From: CBDUXT01 sp965371245
GTDB lineage: Bacteria > Planctomycetota > Phycisphaerae > UBA1845
DNA length: 36,347 nucleotides
Assembly (NCBI GenBank): GCA_965371245.1
Contig: CBDUXT010000062.1
Location: 1 to 36,347 of the forward strand
Direction: 5' to 3'
Under the pieces are notes generated by a model, which was not told where the DNA came from, ran no database searches, and saw only the letters and a list, made by a program, of their open reading frames with translations. Every line of letters starts with the position of its first letter. Position 1 is the stretch's first letter. This document shows positions 7,721 to 15,249 of this stretch, piece after piece. A program made the translations under genes and the position numbers.

Positions 7721-7765
7721 TGGTAGAGAGTGACACGAGTGGACCCGACGAGGGAAACCGTGGTG

Positions 7766-8365
7766 ATGTCCGATCGGGAGATGGAAAAGCAGCTCATCGC
7801 GCGTGCGCGCACGGGTGATCGGGTCGCGTTGCGCGAACTCGTCGATAACCACAAAGACCGTTTGTACGCGTTTATCTGGCGCGTCGCGCGTCACCATCAC
7901 GACGCCGAGGAAATCTGCCAGGACGCCTTTCTCAAGGCCTTCGCATCGCTCGATAGCTTCTCGACGCAGTACCGGTTCAGCACGTGGCTCTTCACCATTG
8001 CCTACCGCGTCTGCCTGAACCACATGCGGCGGCGAAAGGTCGTGACGGGCGACGTGGACTTCACGACCTTGTCGCGCGATGCGGGCGCAGGTCAGCCGGA
8101 CGTGCTCGAATCGGACGAAGCCGGTCGCGTACGGCAGATGGTCTGGTCGTCGGTCGATCTTCTTTCTCAGCCGCAGCGCGCTACCCTGCTGCTCTTCTAC
8201 CGGCAGGAGTTCAGTTGCCAGGAGATCGCCCGCGTGCTGGGTGTGCCTGTCGCGACGGTGAAGAGTCACCTTCACCGCGGTCGCGCCCGGCTCCGCGAAT
8301 TGCTTGAGTCGGTCTCTGAGACACAATTGTTGGAGTTTCGCAATCGCTCGGCCCCGGCCGGGTAA
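7766..8365 (+). CDS. ECF-type RNA polymerase sigma factor (sigma-70 family)
   Basis: This is an extracytoplasmic-function sigma factor directing RNA polymerase to a small regulon. Region 2 covers about residues 20-90, including DAEEICQDAFLKAF and the STWLFTIAYRVCLNHMRRR segment used in -10 recognition. Region 4 covers about 130-185, with LSQPQRATLLLFYRQEFSCQEIARVLGVPVATVKSHLHRGRARLRELL, a typical helix-turn-helix. The 199 residues are normal for an ECF factor. I chose ATG 7766 with GAGGG (7750-7754) upstream; GTG at 7730 would add 12 residues. The anti-sigma gene follows 60 bp downstream, so the pair is probably co-transcribed and autoregulated. Confidence 0.93.
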   Translation: MSDREMEKQLIARARTGDRVALRELVDNHKDRLYAFIWRVARHHHDAEEICQDAFLKAFASLDSFSTQYRFSTWLFTIAYRVCLNHMRRRKVVTGDVDFTTLSRDAGAGQPDVLESDEAGRVRQMVWSSVDLLSQPQRATLLLFYRQEFSCQEIARVLGVPVATVKSHLHRGRARLRELLESVSETQLLEFRNRSAPAG

Positions 8366-8425
8366 GAGAAGTTGACCGCCCGATTGGGGCGGAAAGAACG
8401 CAGGTCCGGTTGGATCGAATCAGGT

Positions 8426-9058
8426 ATGCGTTGCGAACAAGCGCAACAACTTTTCGACGCTCACTTGCAGGGCGAGCTCTCTCCGACGCTGGAGATGGAA
8501 CTCGGGGCGCACCGCCTCGAGTGTCCGGACTGCCGTCGGGCACTGGCGCTGCTTGAGGTCAGCGGCCACGTCATCGCCTCAGACACGGCGCCCGATCCGT
8601 TGGATGATAACTTCACGGACCGTTTGATCGCCTGCATGGGGTCGGCGCAGTCTTCGTGGTTTTTCAAGCTGCGGCGGGGGCTCTACATCGGTGGCCCGCT
8701 GGCGGCGGCCGCGGTCGTCGCACTCGCCTTTCTAGGCATGTTCGATCGCCACGAGACCGACGTTGCTGGTCTTAAGGTCAACGCGCCGAATGTGGGCGTG
8801 TCGAGCCCGGCGCCGGACGATGACGCCGCCACGCCGGAGGCACGTCGTCTTGATGATTGGCTCAAGCAAACCCAAGAGAACATGGACGTCAAACGCAAGA
8901 GCGGCGAGTCACTGCACGAGGCGCTTGACCTGACGGCGCAGCAACTGCTCGACGCCCTGAAACGCGCTCAAAAGGCGCAAGGTCGCGACGCGTCGGGCGA
9001 CGCCGCCGTCGAGCCGAACGAAGCCGGCGCCAAGCCGAGAACTCAAGACAACGGGTAG
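8426..9058 (+). CDS. Zinc-finger anti-sigma factor, membrane-anchored
   Basis: This is the predicted inhibitor of the upstream ECF sigma factor. The N-terminal zf-HC2 domain binds zinc through C3 and the H29-x3-C33-x2-C36 motif (HRLECPDC). One transmembrane helix follows at about 87-106 (GGPLAAAAVVALAFLGMF). The ~100-residue C-terminal part is acidic to mixed and probably periplasmic, with a helical LHEALDLTAQQLLDALKRAQ stretch. Only a few tens of residues link zinc finger and membrane. ATG at 8426 starts the protein with MRCEQ, which is usual for this family. A TTG at 8372 in frame is possible but unlikely. It likely releases the sigma factor on an envelope or redox signal, which the sequence does not identify. 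Confidence 0.88.
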   Translation: MRCEQAQQLFDAHLQGELSPTLEMELGAHRLECPDCRRALALLEVSGHVIASDTAPDPLDDNFTDRLIACMGSAQSSWFFKLRRGLYIGGPLAAAAVVALAFLGMFDRHETDVAGLKVNAPNVGVSSPAPDDDAATPEARRLDDWLKQTQENMDVKRKSGESLHEALDLTAQQLLDALKRAQKAQGRDASGDAAVEPNEAGAKPRTQDNG

Positions 9059-9093
9059 CGGTCATCGTATCCACCCGGAAAGCCCTTGCCTTT

Positions 9094-11193
9094 TTGGTCG
9101 AACGCCGAATCCGGCGTCTTGTCGCGACCCTATCGTCGTTCAATCCATTGCGCGGTCGCGATGGCCAACCGCGGTCTGTTCCGGCTCTTCTCTCGATCTT
9201 CATTGCCATGTCCTTGGGCGTGGGTCGAGGCGCCTCGGGGCAGACGAAGAGACCCGATTCCGAACATGGCGCCGCCCTGACCCGTTTCGTTCCGCACTCG
9301 GCCCACCTGTTCCTGTCTCTTCGCCGCCTGGACGCCGTCGATGCGGCGCTTAGCCGCGCGCACGCCTGGCGGTTCCTGCCGATCTTGTCCGGCGGCGCGC
9401 CGGACCGTGATGCCCCGATCAACCTGCGCGAATCCGTCGGGCGGTTCTTCGGGTTCCACGACACAAAAGCGCTCGACGAGCTGTTCAGCGCCGAGGCCGT
9501 GTTGGTAGCATCCTCATGGCTGGAGCTGGGTAAAGGGGTCTGGCTCGTGCGGCTGCCCGACGAGGGCGCGCTAGCGCGCTGGTTCCCCGTTGGGCGCCGG
9601 CTTGGGACGAACAGGCCGAACAGGGCGAATGGGGTTCGGTTCTTCAGGACGAGCGACGGGGTGGCCGTGTGCGCTGGCGACGGAGTCGTGGCACTGTCCA
9701 GGACGTCCGGACCGCGGTCGCTCTTTGCGGCCACGCGGAAGCTCATGGTTTCCGCGAAGTCGATGCTCGAAGATCGAGCGGAGGGGTTTGCCGACCTGAC
9801 GATGTATCTGCCCGACGGCGCGATGGCTGTGGCCTACGTCGGTGCAAACGCCGTTGGCGATGGTGCTGCGTCCATCCTGTGGCTGACGAATTCCGATCGG
9901 GCTGTCGTGGCGCTCTATGAGGGCCAAGGGCGGATCGATGTCGTGATCCAGGCGTCGGTGACGTCTCCGGCACCTCGAGCGAAGCTGAGTACTCTGGCGG
10001 TTACGCGGCTCGTGCGGCTGCCCCAAACGACGCTCTTTGCGGCGGTTTCCCCGGTCGCGTTCAATGCCGTGCGTCGTAGCGGTCCTGTCGGGGATGGGCC
10101 GGCGGTGCTGGATCGGTATCTCGATGTTCTGGGGCGGCTTCGCGATCTTGCGGACGACCCCGCGGACGCCTGGCCTGACCTGGGGCCGCACGTCACCCTG
10201 GCCTGGGACCAGGATCTTCGCCCCGGCATGGCGGCGCCGCAGGTGGCGATGCTCATGGAGTGTACCGATCCGTCGGCCGTCCGTCGGCGCGTTCGGCGGT
10301 TTGTGGATCGCCTCCTCGGGCTGCTACACACGATCGACGCCGGCGAAGGAACCGCCGCGCTGGTCATCGACGAAACGAACCATCTCAACGTTCCGATCTG
10401 GCGGGTCTCGCTGGCGGACTTTGCCCGTGGCTCGAAGCGTCCGCTGGTGCGGATGTTGAGCAACGTAGAGCCGGCGTGGACGGTTTTCAACGACACGCTG
10501 ATTGTGGCGCTGAGCCGCGAGCACATCGAGCATGTTCTGGACGCCTGGTTCGGTCTGGTCCCCACGCTGGCGAGCGTGGAGGATGTCCAGGCGTTGCGCG
10601 CTCGGGCCGGGGACCGATCGATGTTGTCGATCATGCAGCCGGGTGTCGCCACGAAGGTGTGGAATCAGTGGCTGGAGGCGTTCCGTTCCGGCAAGCCATC
10701 CCTCCTGGACCCGGCCCGGTGGGAGCTTGGGTTGCGGGATCGGGTCCGTCCCCCGTGGGGCATCGTGCTCGAGCCGTCGGACCGACCTGGCGAGGTTCAT
10801 GTGGCCGACGTGGAAGCCGATCCGGACGTGTCCGTACGGATTCAACCGGGGGATCACGTCGTCGGAATCAACGGGCGCTTGCTATCGCTTGAATCCTCGA
10901 CGGATGATCTTGAGACGCGGCTGCGGGCGAACCTCAGTGGCATGGGTCCGACGTTGCGGGTGCGGCGGGGCGACGCGCTTGTGGACGTGACGTTGCCGCG
11001 CGACCGGCGCGCGGCGCTGACTTCCGGCGTGGGCCCACGGCCTGCGGACGCGGTCTCGGAGTTGGCTTCGCTCGGTCGCATCCTTCAGTTCGCCAGCTTC
11101 TCAGTGAATGTTGCGGACGATCGTCACTACGCGGCGCGTTTGTCGCTTCGTTTCACCCGGCCTCGCATGCAGTTGCCGGCGGACATTCCGTAG
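9094..11193 (+). CDS. Exported protein with C-terminal PDZ-like domain, function unknown
   Basis: I do not recognise the main part of this 699-residue protein. A hydrophobic segment (about 30-46, VPALLSIFIAMSLGVG) followed by GASGQ looks like a signal peptide, so it is probably periplasmic. Residues about 60-540 contain no motif I can name; repeated patterns such as FLSLRRLDAVDAAL and alternating strand/helix stretches are visible. Residues about 545-650 resemble a PDZ domain: PPWGIVLEP, the ligand-loop-like region, then IQPGDHVVGINGRLL and a terminal VRRGDALVDVTLPRD. No Ser-His-Asp protease triad is evident in order. The start is uncertain: TTG at 9094 has GGAAAG upstream, and ATG at 9208 lies inside the hydrophobic segment. 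It follows the anti-sigma gene by 35 bp and is probably in the ECF operon. Confidence 0.75.
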   Translation: MVERRIRRLVATLSSFNPLRGRDGQPRSVPALLSIFIAMSLGVGRGASGQTKRPDSEHGAALTRFVPHSAHLFLSLRRLDAVDAALSRAHAWRFLPILSGGAPDRDAPINLRESVGRFFGFHDTKALDELFSAEAVLVASSWLELGKGVWLVRLPDEGALARWFPVGRRLGTNRPNRANGVRFFRTSDGVAVCAGDGVVALSRTSGPRSLFAATRKLMVSAKSMLEDRAEGFADLTMYLPDGAMAVAYVGANAVGDGAASILWLTNSDRAVVALYEGQGRIDVVIQASVTSPAPRAKLSTLAVTRLVRLPQTTLFAAVSPVAFNAVRRSGPVGDGPAVLDRYLDVLGRLRDLADDPADAWPDLGPHVTLAWDQDLRPGMAAPQVAMLMECTDPSAVRRRVRRFVDRLLGLLHTIDAGEGTAALVIDETNHLNVPIWRVSLADFARGSKRPLVRMLSNVEPAWTVFNDTLIVALSREHIEHVLDAWFGLVPTLASVEDVQALRARAGDRSMLSIMQPGVATKVWNQWLEAFRSGKPSLLDPARWELGLRDRVRPPWGIVLEPSDRPGEVHVADVEADPDVSVRIQPGDHVVGINGRLLSLESSTDDLETRLRANLSGMGPTLRVRRGDALVDVTLPRDRRAALTSGVGPRPADAVSELASLGRILQFASFSVNVADDRHYAARLSLRFTRPRMQLPADIP

Positions 11194-11348
11194 AGCCGTG
11201 CGTGGTCGGCGCTTCACGGTGGACGCCGTGACCTTCCACCGGGAACAAGGGACGGGAGCCCGCGACTGGGGGGTGATGCAGTGTGGTATTCTTTGCGAAA
11301 CGCGGCACCAGTGTACGGTCAACCGTGAATCCGCGGGTCTTGTTCGGT

Positions 11349-11426
11349 GGGTGGCCCACCTCAGAGGGGGCGGACTCTAAGGGTTCCTGGATTAGCGTCC
11401 CCTTCGGCTAGAGCCATGGGCCACCC
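11349..11426. repeat. Inverted repeat between PDZ gene and mutM
   Basis: GGGTGGCCCA (11349-11358) and TGGGCCACCC (11417-11426) are perfect 10-bp inverted copies, separated by about 58 bp that also pair partly. The wording is reminiscent of the inner arms of the 3155-3296 element, but the relation is not proven. It could be a small palindromic repeat or a terminator of the preceding gene. Confidence 0.5.
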
Positions 11427-11477
11427 CAGCCCGAATTTCACACGTAACGCGGCACTTGAACAAGCCGGGATTGGACG

Positions 11478-12332
11478 ATGCCTGAGTTACCCGAAGCCGA
11501 AACGATTGCACGGGGTCTCGATCGCGGGCTGACGGGCCACGTGCTGGATCGCGTCCGTGTCGCGCGCAAGGACGTCATTCACGGCGACCCACGCCCACTG
11601 TCGCGGCTACTGCCCGGCCGACGGGTCGTGCGGGTTCACCGCCGCGCGAAGCGCGTGATCGTCACGCTGAAGCCCGATGCCGAGTTGGTGTTCCATCTCG
11701 GCATGAGCGGCCGGTTGACCATGGATCGGGCGGACGGTCCCGTGGAGAAGCACACCCACCTGCGGGTCGCGGTCCGCGGCGAGAACTTCGAGCTTCGCTT
11801 CCGTGATCCGCGGCGCTTTGGCGGGGTTTGGTGCTACGCCGGTAGCACTCGGCACGTCGGGCGCCGGTTGGGGCCTTTGGGTGTCGAGCCATTAGAGGCG
11901 ACGCCGGGTTGTTTTCGTCAATTGCTATCGCGCCGACGACAGATCAAGGCTCTGTTGCTCGATCAACGCGCGATTGCCGGGATTGGGAACATCTACTGCG
12001 ACGAGGCACTGCACGCCGCCGGCGTTCATCCGCTGACGCAGGCAGGCACGCTCGACACTGCACGCGCGGGGCGCCTGCTGCGAGCGATCAAGTCCACGCT
12101 GAACCGGGCGATCCGTTTTAACGGCTCTACGCTCGTCGATTATCGCGGTGCCGACGGCGCGGAGGGTTCTTTCCAAAAGCACCATCGGGTCTATCAACGC
12201 ACCGGTCAGCCATGCCGTGCGTGTGGCACCCCGATCGAGCACATGCAGGTGGCCGGACGGTCGAGCTTCTTCTGTCCGTGCTGCCAGCCGAGCCCCAAGA
12301 AACAGGGCGCCCGGGTAAGGGACTGCGGCTAG
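11478..12332 (+). CDS. mutM: Formamidopyrimidine-DNA glycosylase (Fpg/MutM)
   Basis: This base-excision repair enzyme removes 8-oxoguanine and formamidopyrimidines and cuts the resulting abasic site. The invariant N-terminus MPELPE provides the catalytic Pro2 and Glu3, and K58 lies in the RAKRV motif. The H2TH region reads IAGIGNIYCDEALHAAGVHP. The C-terminal zinc finger is intact: C246-x2-C249 and C266 to C269 (CPCC). The DNA-binding GSTLVDYRGADGAEGSFQ segment precedes the finger. At 284 residues it is slightly longer than E. coli MutM (269), the extra being a short basic tail (SPKKQGARVRDCG). It starts at ATG 11478. It converges with thyX across a repeat-containing gap. Confidence 0.96.
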   Translation: MPELPEAETIARGLDRGLTGHVLDRVRVARKDVIHGDPRPLSRLLPGRRVVRVHRRAKRVIVTLKPDAELVFHLGMSGRLTMDRADGPVEKHTHLRVAVRGENFELRFRDPRRFGGVWCYAGSTRHVGRRLGPLGVEPLEATPGCFRQLLSRRRQIKALLLDQRAIAGIGNIYCDEALHAAGVHPLTQAGTLDTARAGRLLRAIKSTLNRAIRFNGSTLVDYRGADGAEGSFQKHHRVYQRTGQPCRACGTPIEHMQVAGRSSFFCPCCQPSPKKQGARVRDCG

Positions 12333-12360
12333 TGCAGCGTCTCACAAGTTTCGCGCCCAT

Positions 12361-12430
12361 CAGAGCCGCTGGCGCCAGCCTGCGGACCCGTGCGCTAAGT
12401 CACCGGGCTCGCGCCCGGTGCTCTGAAAAC
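12361..12430. repeat. Two-hairpin composite repeat, copy 3
   Basis: CAGAGCCG is followed by a hairpin built on CTGGCGCCAG, CGGAC, a short spacer, a perfect hairpin CACCGGGCTCGCGCCCGGTG (12401-12420) and CTCTGAAAAC. The architecture and end sequences match 5771-5868, with different stem sequences and a shorter spacer. It lies between convergent mutM and thyX. Confidence 0.75.
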
Positions 12431-12485
12431 CTCGTAGCGATGAGTCTGTCACCCATCCGCCTGGGCGACGCGAAAGTCGGTGGAA

Positions 12486-12504
12486 GGTGCGTCCCCGACG
12501 CACC
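12486..12504. terminator. Stem-loop between convergent mutM and thyX
   Basis: GGTGCGTC and GACGCACC form a perfect 8-bp stem with a 3-nt loop, 12 bp from the thyX stop. The following bases (GATTCCGTTTC) are only weakly U-rich on the plus strand. It may act as a bidirectional terminator or be another short repeat. Confidence 0.4.
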
Positions 12505-12515
12505 GATTCCGTTTC

Positions 12516-13292
12516 TTAAACCTTCCGGTGCGGCGTATCGGCCGCCCGGGTTCCGTCGGGAAGCTCGACGAACTCGTAGTCGCCGAACAGGCTCGGGGCT
12601 TCCTTCTGGAGAATCTCAAGTATCGAAGCCGCGACGGCACGGATCTCGGTCTCGGCGTGTTCGTTGCAGCGCAATTCGACGAAGTGTCGAAGCGCTCGGG
12701 CGTTGGCGGTTACGAAGATCTTGGTCTCGGTGGCGTTGGGGAGCACGCTGCGTGCCGCCTGGCGAGCCATTTTCCGCCGGAGGGTCTTGTCCTCCACGTC
12801 TTCGAAGCGGCGCTGAAGGCCCTCGACGAGCTTGACGTACGCCCCCTGGGCGTGCTCCACGGCCAACTTGAAGGTTTCATGCAGCTCGGGGTCGGCGGCG
12901 ATGCAATCCGGCTCCACGAAATCGGCGACGGACTCATCGACGTACCGCTGTGAAAGCTGCGAGTAGCCAAAGCCCGCGCGGTGGCGGACCAGTTCGTGCG
13001 TGAACGAACGCGACACGCCGGTGATGATGAAGTTCCACACCGCGTGCTCCATCACGCTCCCGTGCCCGACCGACTTGATGTGCCCGAGATAGGCTTGGTT
13101 GCCGCCGGGGCGGGGCTTGGCGAAACTCATGTAGCAGAGGCGGCCGGCCACCTCGGGCAAGACCTCGGCGGCTGTTTGCGTGTCGGTTGTCCAGCCGGCG
13201 ACGTCATGGTCTGTGAGGAACCGTTCGATCTCATCCTGAGCCAGCACCTGGCGCCCGACAAGGTAGACGGTGGGATGCTGTATAATCTTCAT
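12516..13292 (-). CDS. thyX: FAD-dependent thymidylate synthase ThyX
   Basis: ThyX makes dTMP from dUMP using methylene-tetrahydrofolate, FAD and NADPH. The signature is RHRAGFGYSQLSQRY at 103-117. Other family blocks are GRLCYMSFAKP, GHGSVMEHAVWNFIITGVSRSFTHELVRHR, RQAARSVLPNATETKIFVTANARALRHFVELR and EHAETEIR. The 258 residues match the M. tuberculosis-like branch. RHR is followed by eight residues before the motif serine, whereas the classical form has seven; the alignment suggests a one-residue insertion (AGFGY against HFSY). The start is ATG 13292 with AGGAAG about 7 bp upstream. No thyA or folate gene is adjacent, which fits use of ThyX as the sole thymidylate synthase, though this is unproven here. 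Confidence 0.96.
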   Translation of the reverse strand: MKIIQHPTVYLVGRQVLAQDEIERFLTDHDVAGWTTDTQTAAEVLPEVAGRLCYMSFAKPRPGGNQAYLGHIKSVGHGSVMEHAVWNFIITGVSRSFTHELVRHRAGFGYSQLSQRYVDESVADFVEPDCIAADPELHETFKLAVEHAQGAYVKLVEGLQRRFEDVEDKTLRRKMARQAARSVLPNATETKIFVTANARALRHFVELRCNEHAETEIRAVAASILEILQKEAPSLFGDYEFVELPDGTRAADTPHRKV

Positions 13293-13533
13293 GGATCGCT
13301 TCCTTGCATTCCCTGTGTTGCGTGGTGATCGGTACGGCGGGCGCAGTTATGCATCGACCGATCGACACCAGAGGATCGGCAGCTCGAGAAACCCAAGCCG
13401 ACACCGCTATATATCGGCGCCCGGCGTTCGTTGCAAACGGGCGGCCGCTTCCCTAGACTCTCGACCGTCCGGCGGGGGTGTGAGTTACTCGTCAACCGCC
13501 CAAGCCGACGAACGAACGGGACGCCACCGGAAC

Positions 13534-15249
13534 ATGGATACGCCTTCCAACACGCAGTCGCCCGACGGGTTCGGAGATCCGCCGCTGGGTTCGCCGAACC
13601 CGACGACACAGCGCGTGCTCGTCATCGGGCTCGACGGCGTGACCTTCGACATCCTCGACCCGCTGATGGAGGCGGGGAAGATGCCGCGGCTGCGCGCAGC
13701 CATCGCCCGCGGCGTGTCGGGTGTGCTCCACTCGACGACACCGCCGATCACGCCGGCGGCCTGGACCACCTTTCTCACCGGCAAACAGCCGGGAACGCAC
13801 GGCATCATCGACTTCGAGCGTTACGACCCCATCACGAACAAGCTGAGTTTCAACACCACCGGTTGCCTGGGGCACGTCCGCAACATCTGGCAGATTCTCG
13901 GCGAGCACGGTCTGAAGGTCGGAAGCGTGAACGTTCCGATGACGCACCCCCCGGTGCCGGTCAACGGTTTTCTCGTCAGCGGCTTTGAGACGCCCGGGAC
14001 CGACGTGGATTTCGTCTACCCGCCGGACCTGCGCGACGAGATTCTTCAGCGGTGGCCCGATCCGACGCTGGGAACCAACTGGCAGCGACGAACCTTCGGA
14101 GGGAACGCGCTGTTCGCCCGCAACATCGACTACATGTGCCGCAGCTTCCACCAAGGAGCCGACATGAGCCGCTGGCTGGGCGACCGGATGGGGTGGGATG
14201 CGCTGATGGTCGTGCTCAAGCTGACCGACAACCTTCAGCACAAGACGTGGAAACATCTCGACCCGCGCTGGAGCGACCGCAATCCGGTGCGACGCGACAT
14301 GGCCGTTCACGGCTTCATCGAAGCGGACAAGGCCGTGGGAACGCTGCTGGACTACGCGGCCGAGCACGACGCGGCCGTGCTCATCGTTTCGGACCACGGC
14401 CATGGGAGCAAAGAGGGCAGCGTTCACCCCAACGCGTTTCTGGAGCGGTGGGGATATCTCGCGCTGCGGGGCCGCAGCGCCCAGGGGGCGACGCGCGGGC
14501 GATACCTTTGGGATCGGCTGTGGGGGCGGACCAGGAAGTTCGCACGCGAAGGTGACGTGCTACAGGACCTGGCTGTCGATTTCTCACGCACCAAAGCGTG
14601 CGTCATGCATGCCGGCATGGCGGGCTTCGTCTATGTCAACCTGAAGGGCCGCCAACCGACGGGAATCGTTGAGCCTGAGGACTACGAGGAGATTCGCGAC
14701 GAGCTGATTGCGCGCTTCCTGGGCGATGAGTGTCGAACCCGGGATCCTCAGGGCAACCTGGTTCATCTTTTCACGGCCGCACACAAGCCCGAGGCGCTCT
14801 ACGGGTGCCGCCGCGAGGACCAGCCGTGGCTGCCGGATCTGATCCTGATGCCGCACGCGCCGCTGGAGGTGAAGCGAAAGATTCGGCGTCAGGGTCCGGT
14901 GCGTTGGCTTCCCTATGGGCGGATCGAGGGTACGCATCGCCCGGAAGGCGTTTTCGTTGCCACCGGCCAGGGGATTCGCAAGCGTCCCATGCCTTCGACG
15001 GGCGTGCGGACGGACGACGTGTCCGCTCACCTGGTGGATTGCGCCCCGACGATCCTCGCGCTGTTGGGGCTGGCGGTACCCGAGGACATGGAGGGGCGGG
15101 TGCTGACCGAGATTTTCGAGACAGTACCCGAGATTCGGACCGAGGCGGCCGCCAGTGTAGAGGCTGCGTCATCCGTGGACGAGGTCTACTCGGCCGAGCA
15201 GCTTCAACGGGTTACGGAGCGGCTTTCGGACCTGGGCTACCTGGAGTAA
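13534..15249 (+). CDS. Type I phosphodiesterase / alkaline phosphatase superfamily protein
   Basis: This is a predicted metal-dependent phosphohydrolase related to nucleotide pyrophosphatases/phosphodiesterases. Visible are the first metal Asp D34 in VIGLDGVTFD, the nucleophile region PPITPAAWTTFLTG with T73, THGI, metal ligands D232/H236 in KLTDNLQHKTW, SDHGHG with D287/H288, and a later H298. The C-terminal end carries EGTHRPEGVFVATG and DCAPTILALLGLAVPEDMEGRVL, the usual sulfatase/NPP-like tail. It is 571 residues from ATG 13534. A longer in-frame reading from 13270 runs through the thyX upstream region and looks non-coding. There is no signal peptide, so it is probably cytoplasmic, as in the AglA/PglZ-like relatives. 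The substrate is unknown. Its last 38 bp overlap the convergent VKOR-DsbA gene. Confidence 0.9.
   Translation: MDTPSNTQSPDGFGDPPLGSPNPTTQRVLVIGLDGVTFDILDPLMEAGKMPRLRAAIARGVSGVLHSTTPPITPAAWTTFLTGKQPGTHGIIDFERYDPITNKLSFNTTGCLGHVRNIWQILGEHGLKVGSVNVPMTHPPVPVNGFLVSGFETPGTDVDFVYPPDLRDEILQRWPDPTLGTNWQRRTFGGNALFARNIDYMCRSFHQGADMSRWLGDRMGWDALMVVLKLTDNLQHKTWKHLDPRWSDRNPVRRDMAVHGFIEADKAVGTLLDYAAEHDAAVLIVSDHGHGSKEGSVHPNAFLERWGYLALRGRSAQGATRGRYLWDRLWGRTRKFAREGDVLQDLAVDFSRTKACVMHAGMAGFVYVNLKGRQPTGIVEPEDYEEIRDELIARFLGDECRTRDPQGNLVHLFTAAHKPEALYGCRREDQPWLPDLILMPHAPLEVKRKIRRQGPVRWLPYGRIEGTHRPEGVFVATGQGIRKRPMPSTGVRTDDVSAHLVDCAPTILALLGLAVPEDMEGRVLTEIFETVPEIRTEAAASVEAASSVDEVYSAEQLQRVTERLSDLGYLE

Noticed and set aside
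12361..12504. CRISPR or tandem-repeat array
   Set aside because: The hairpin blocks here and at 5771-6008 are few, not regularly spaced and not separated by unique spacers of constant size. They fit REP/BIME-type repeats; no cas gene is present.
13270..13533. N-terminal extension of the phosphodiesterase to 13270
   Set aside because: It runs through the thyX start and the shared promoter region, reads as non-biological sequence, and the family begins close to the VIGLDG strand.
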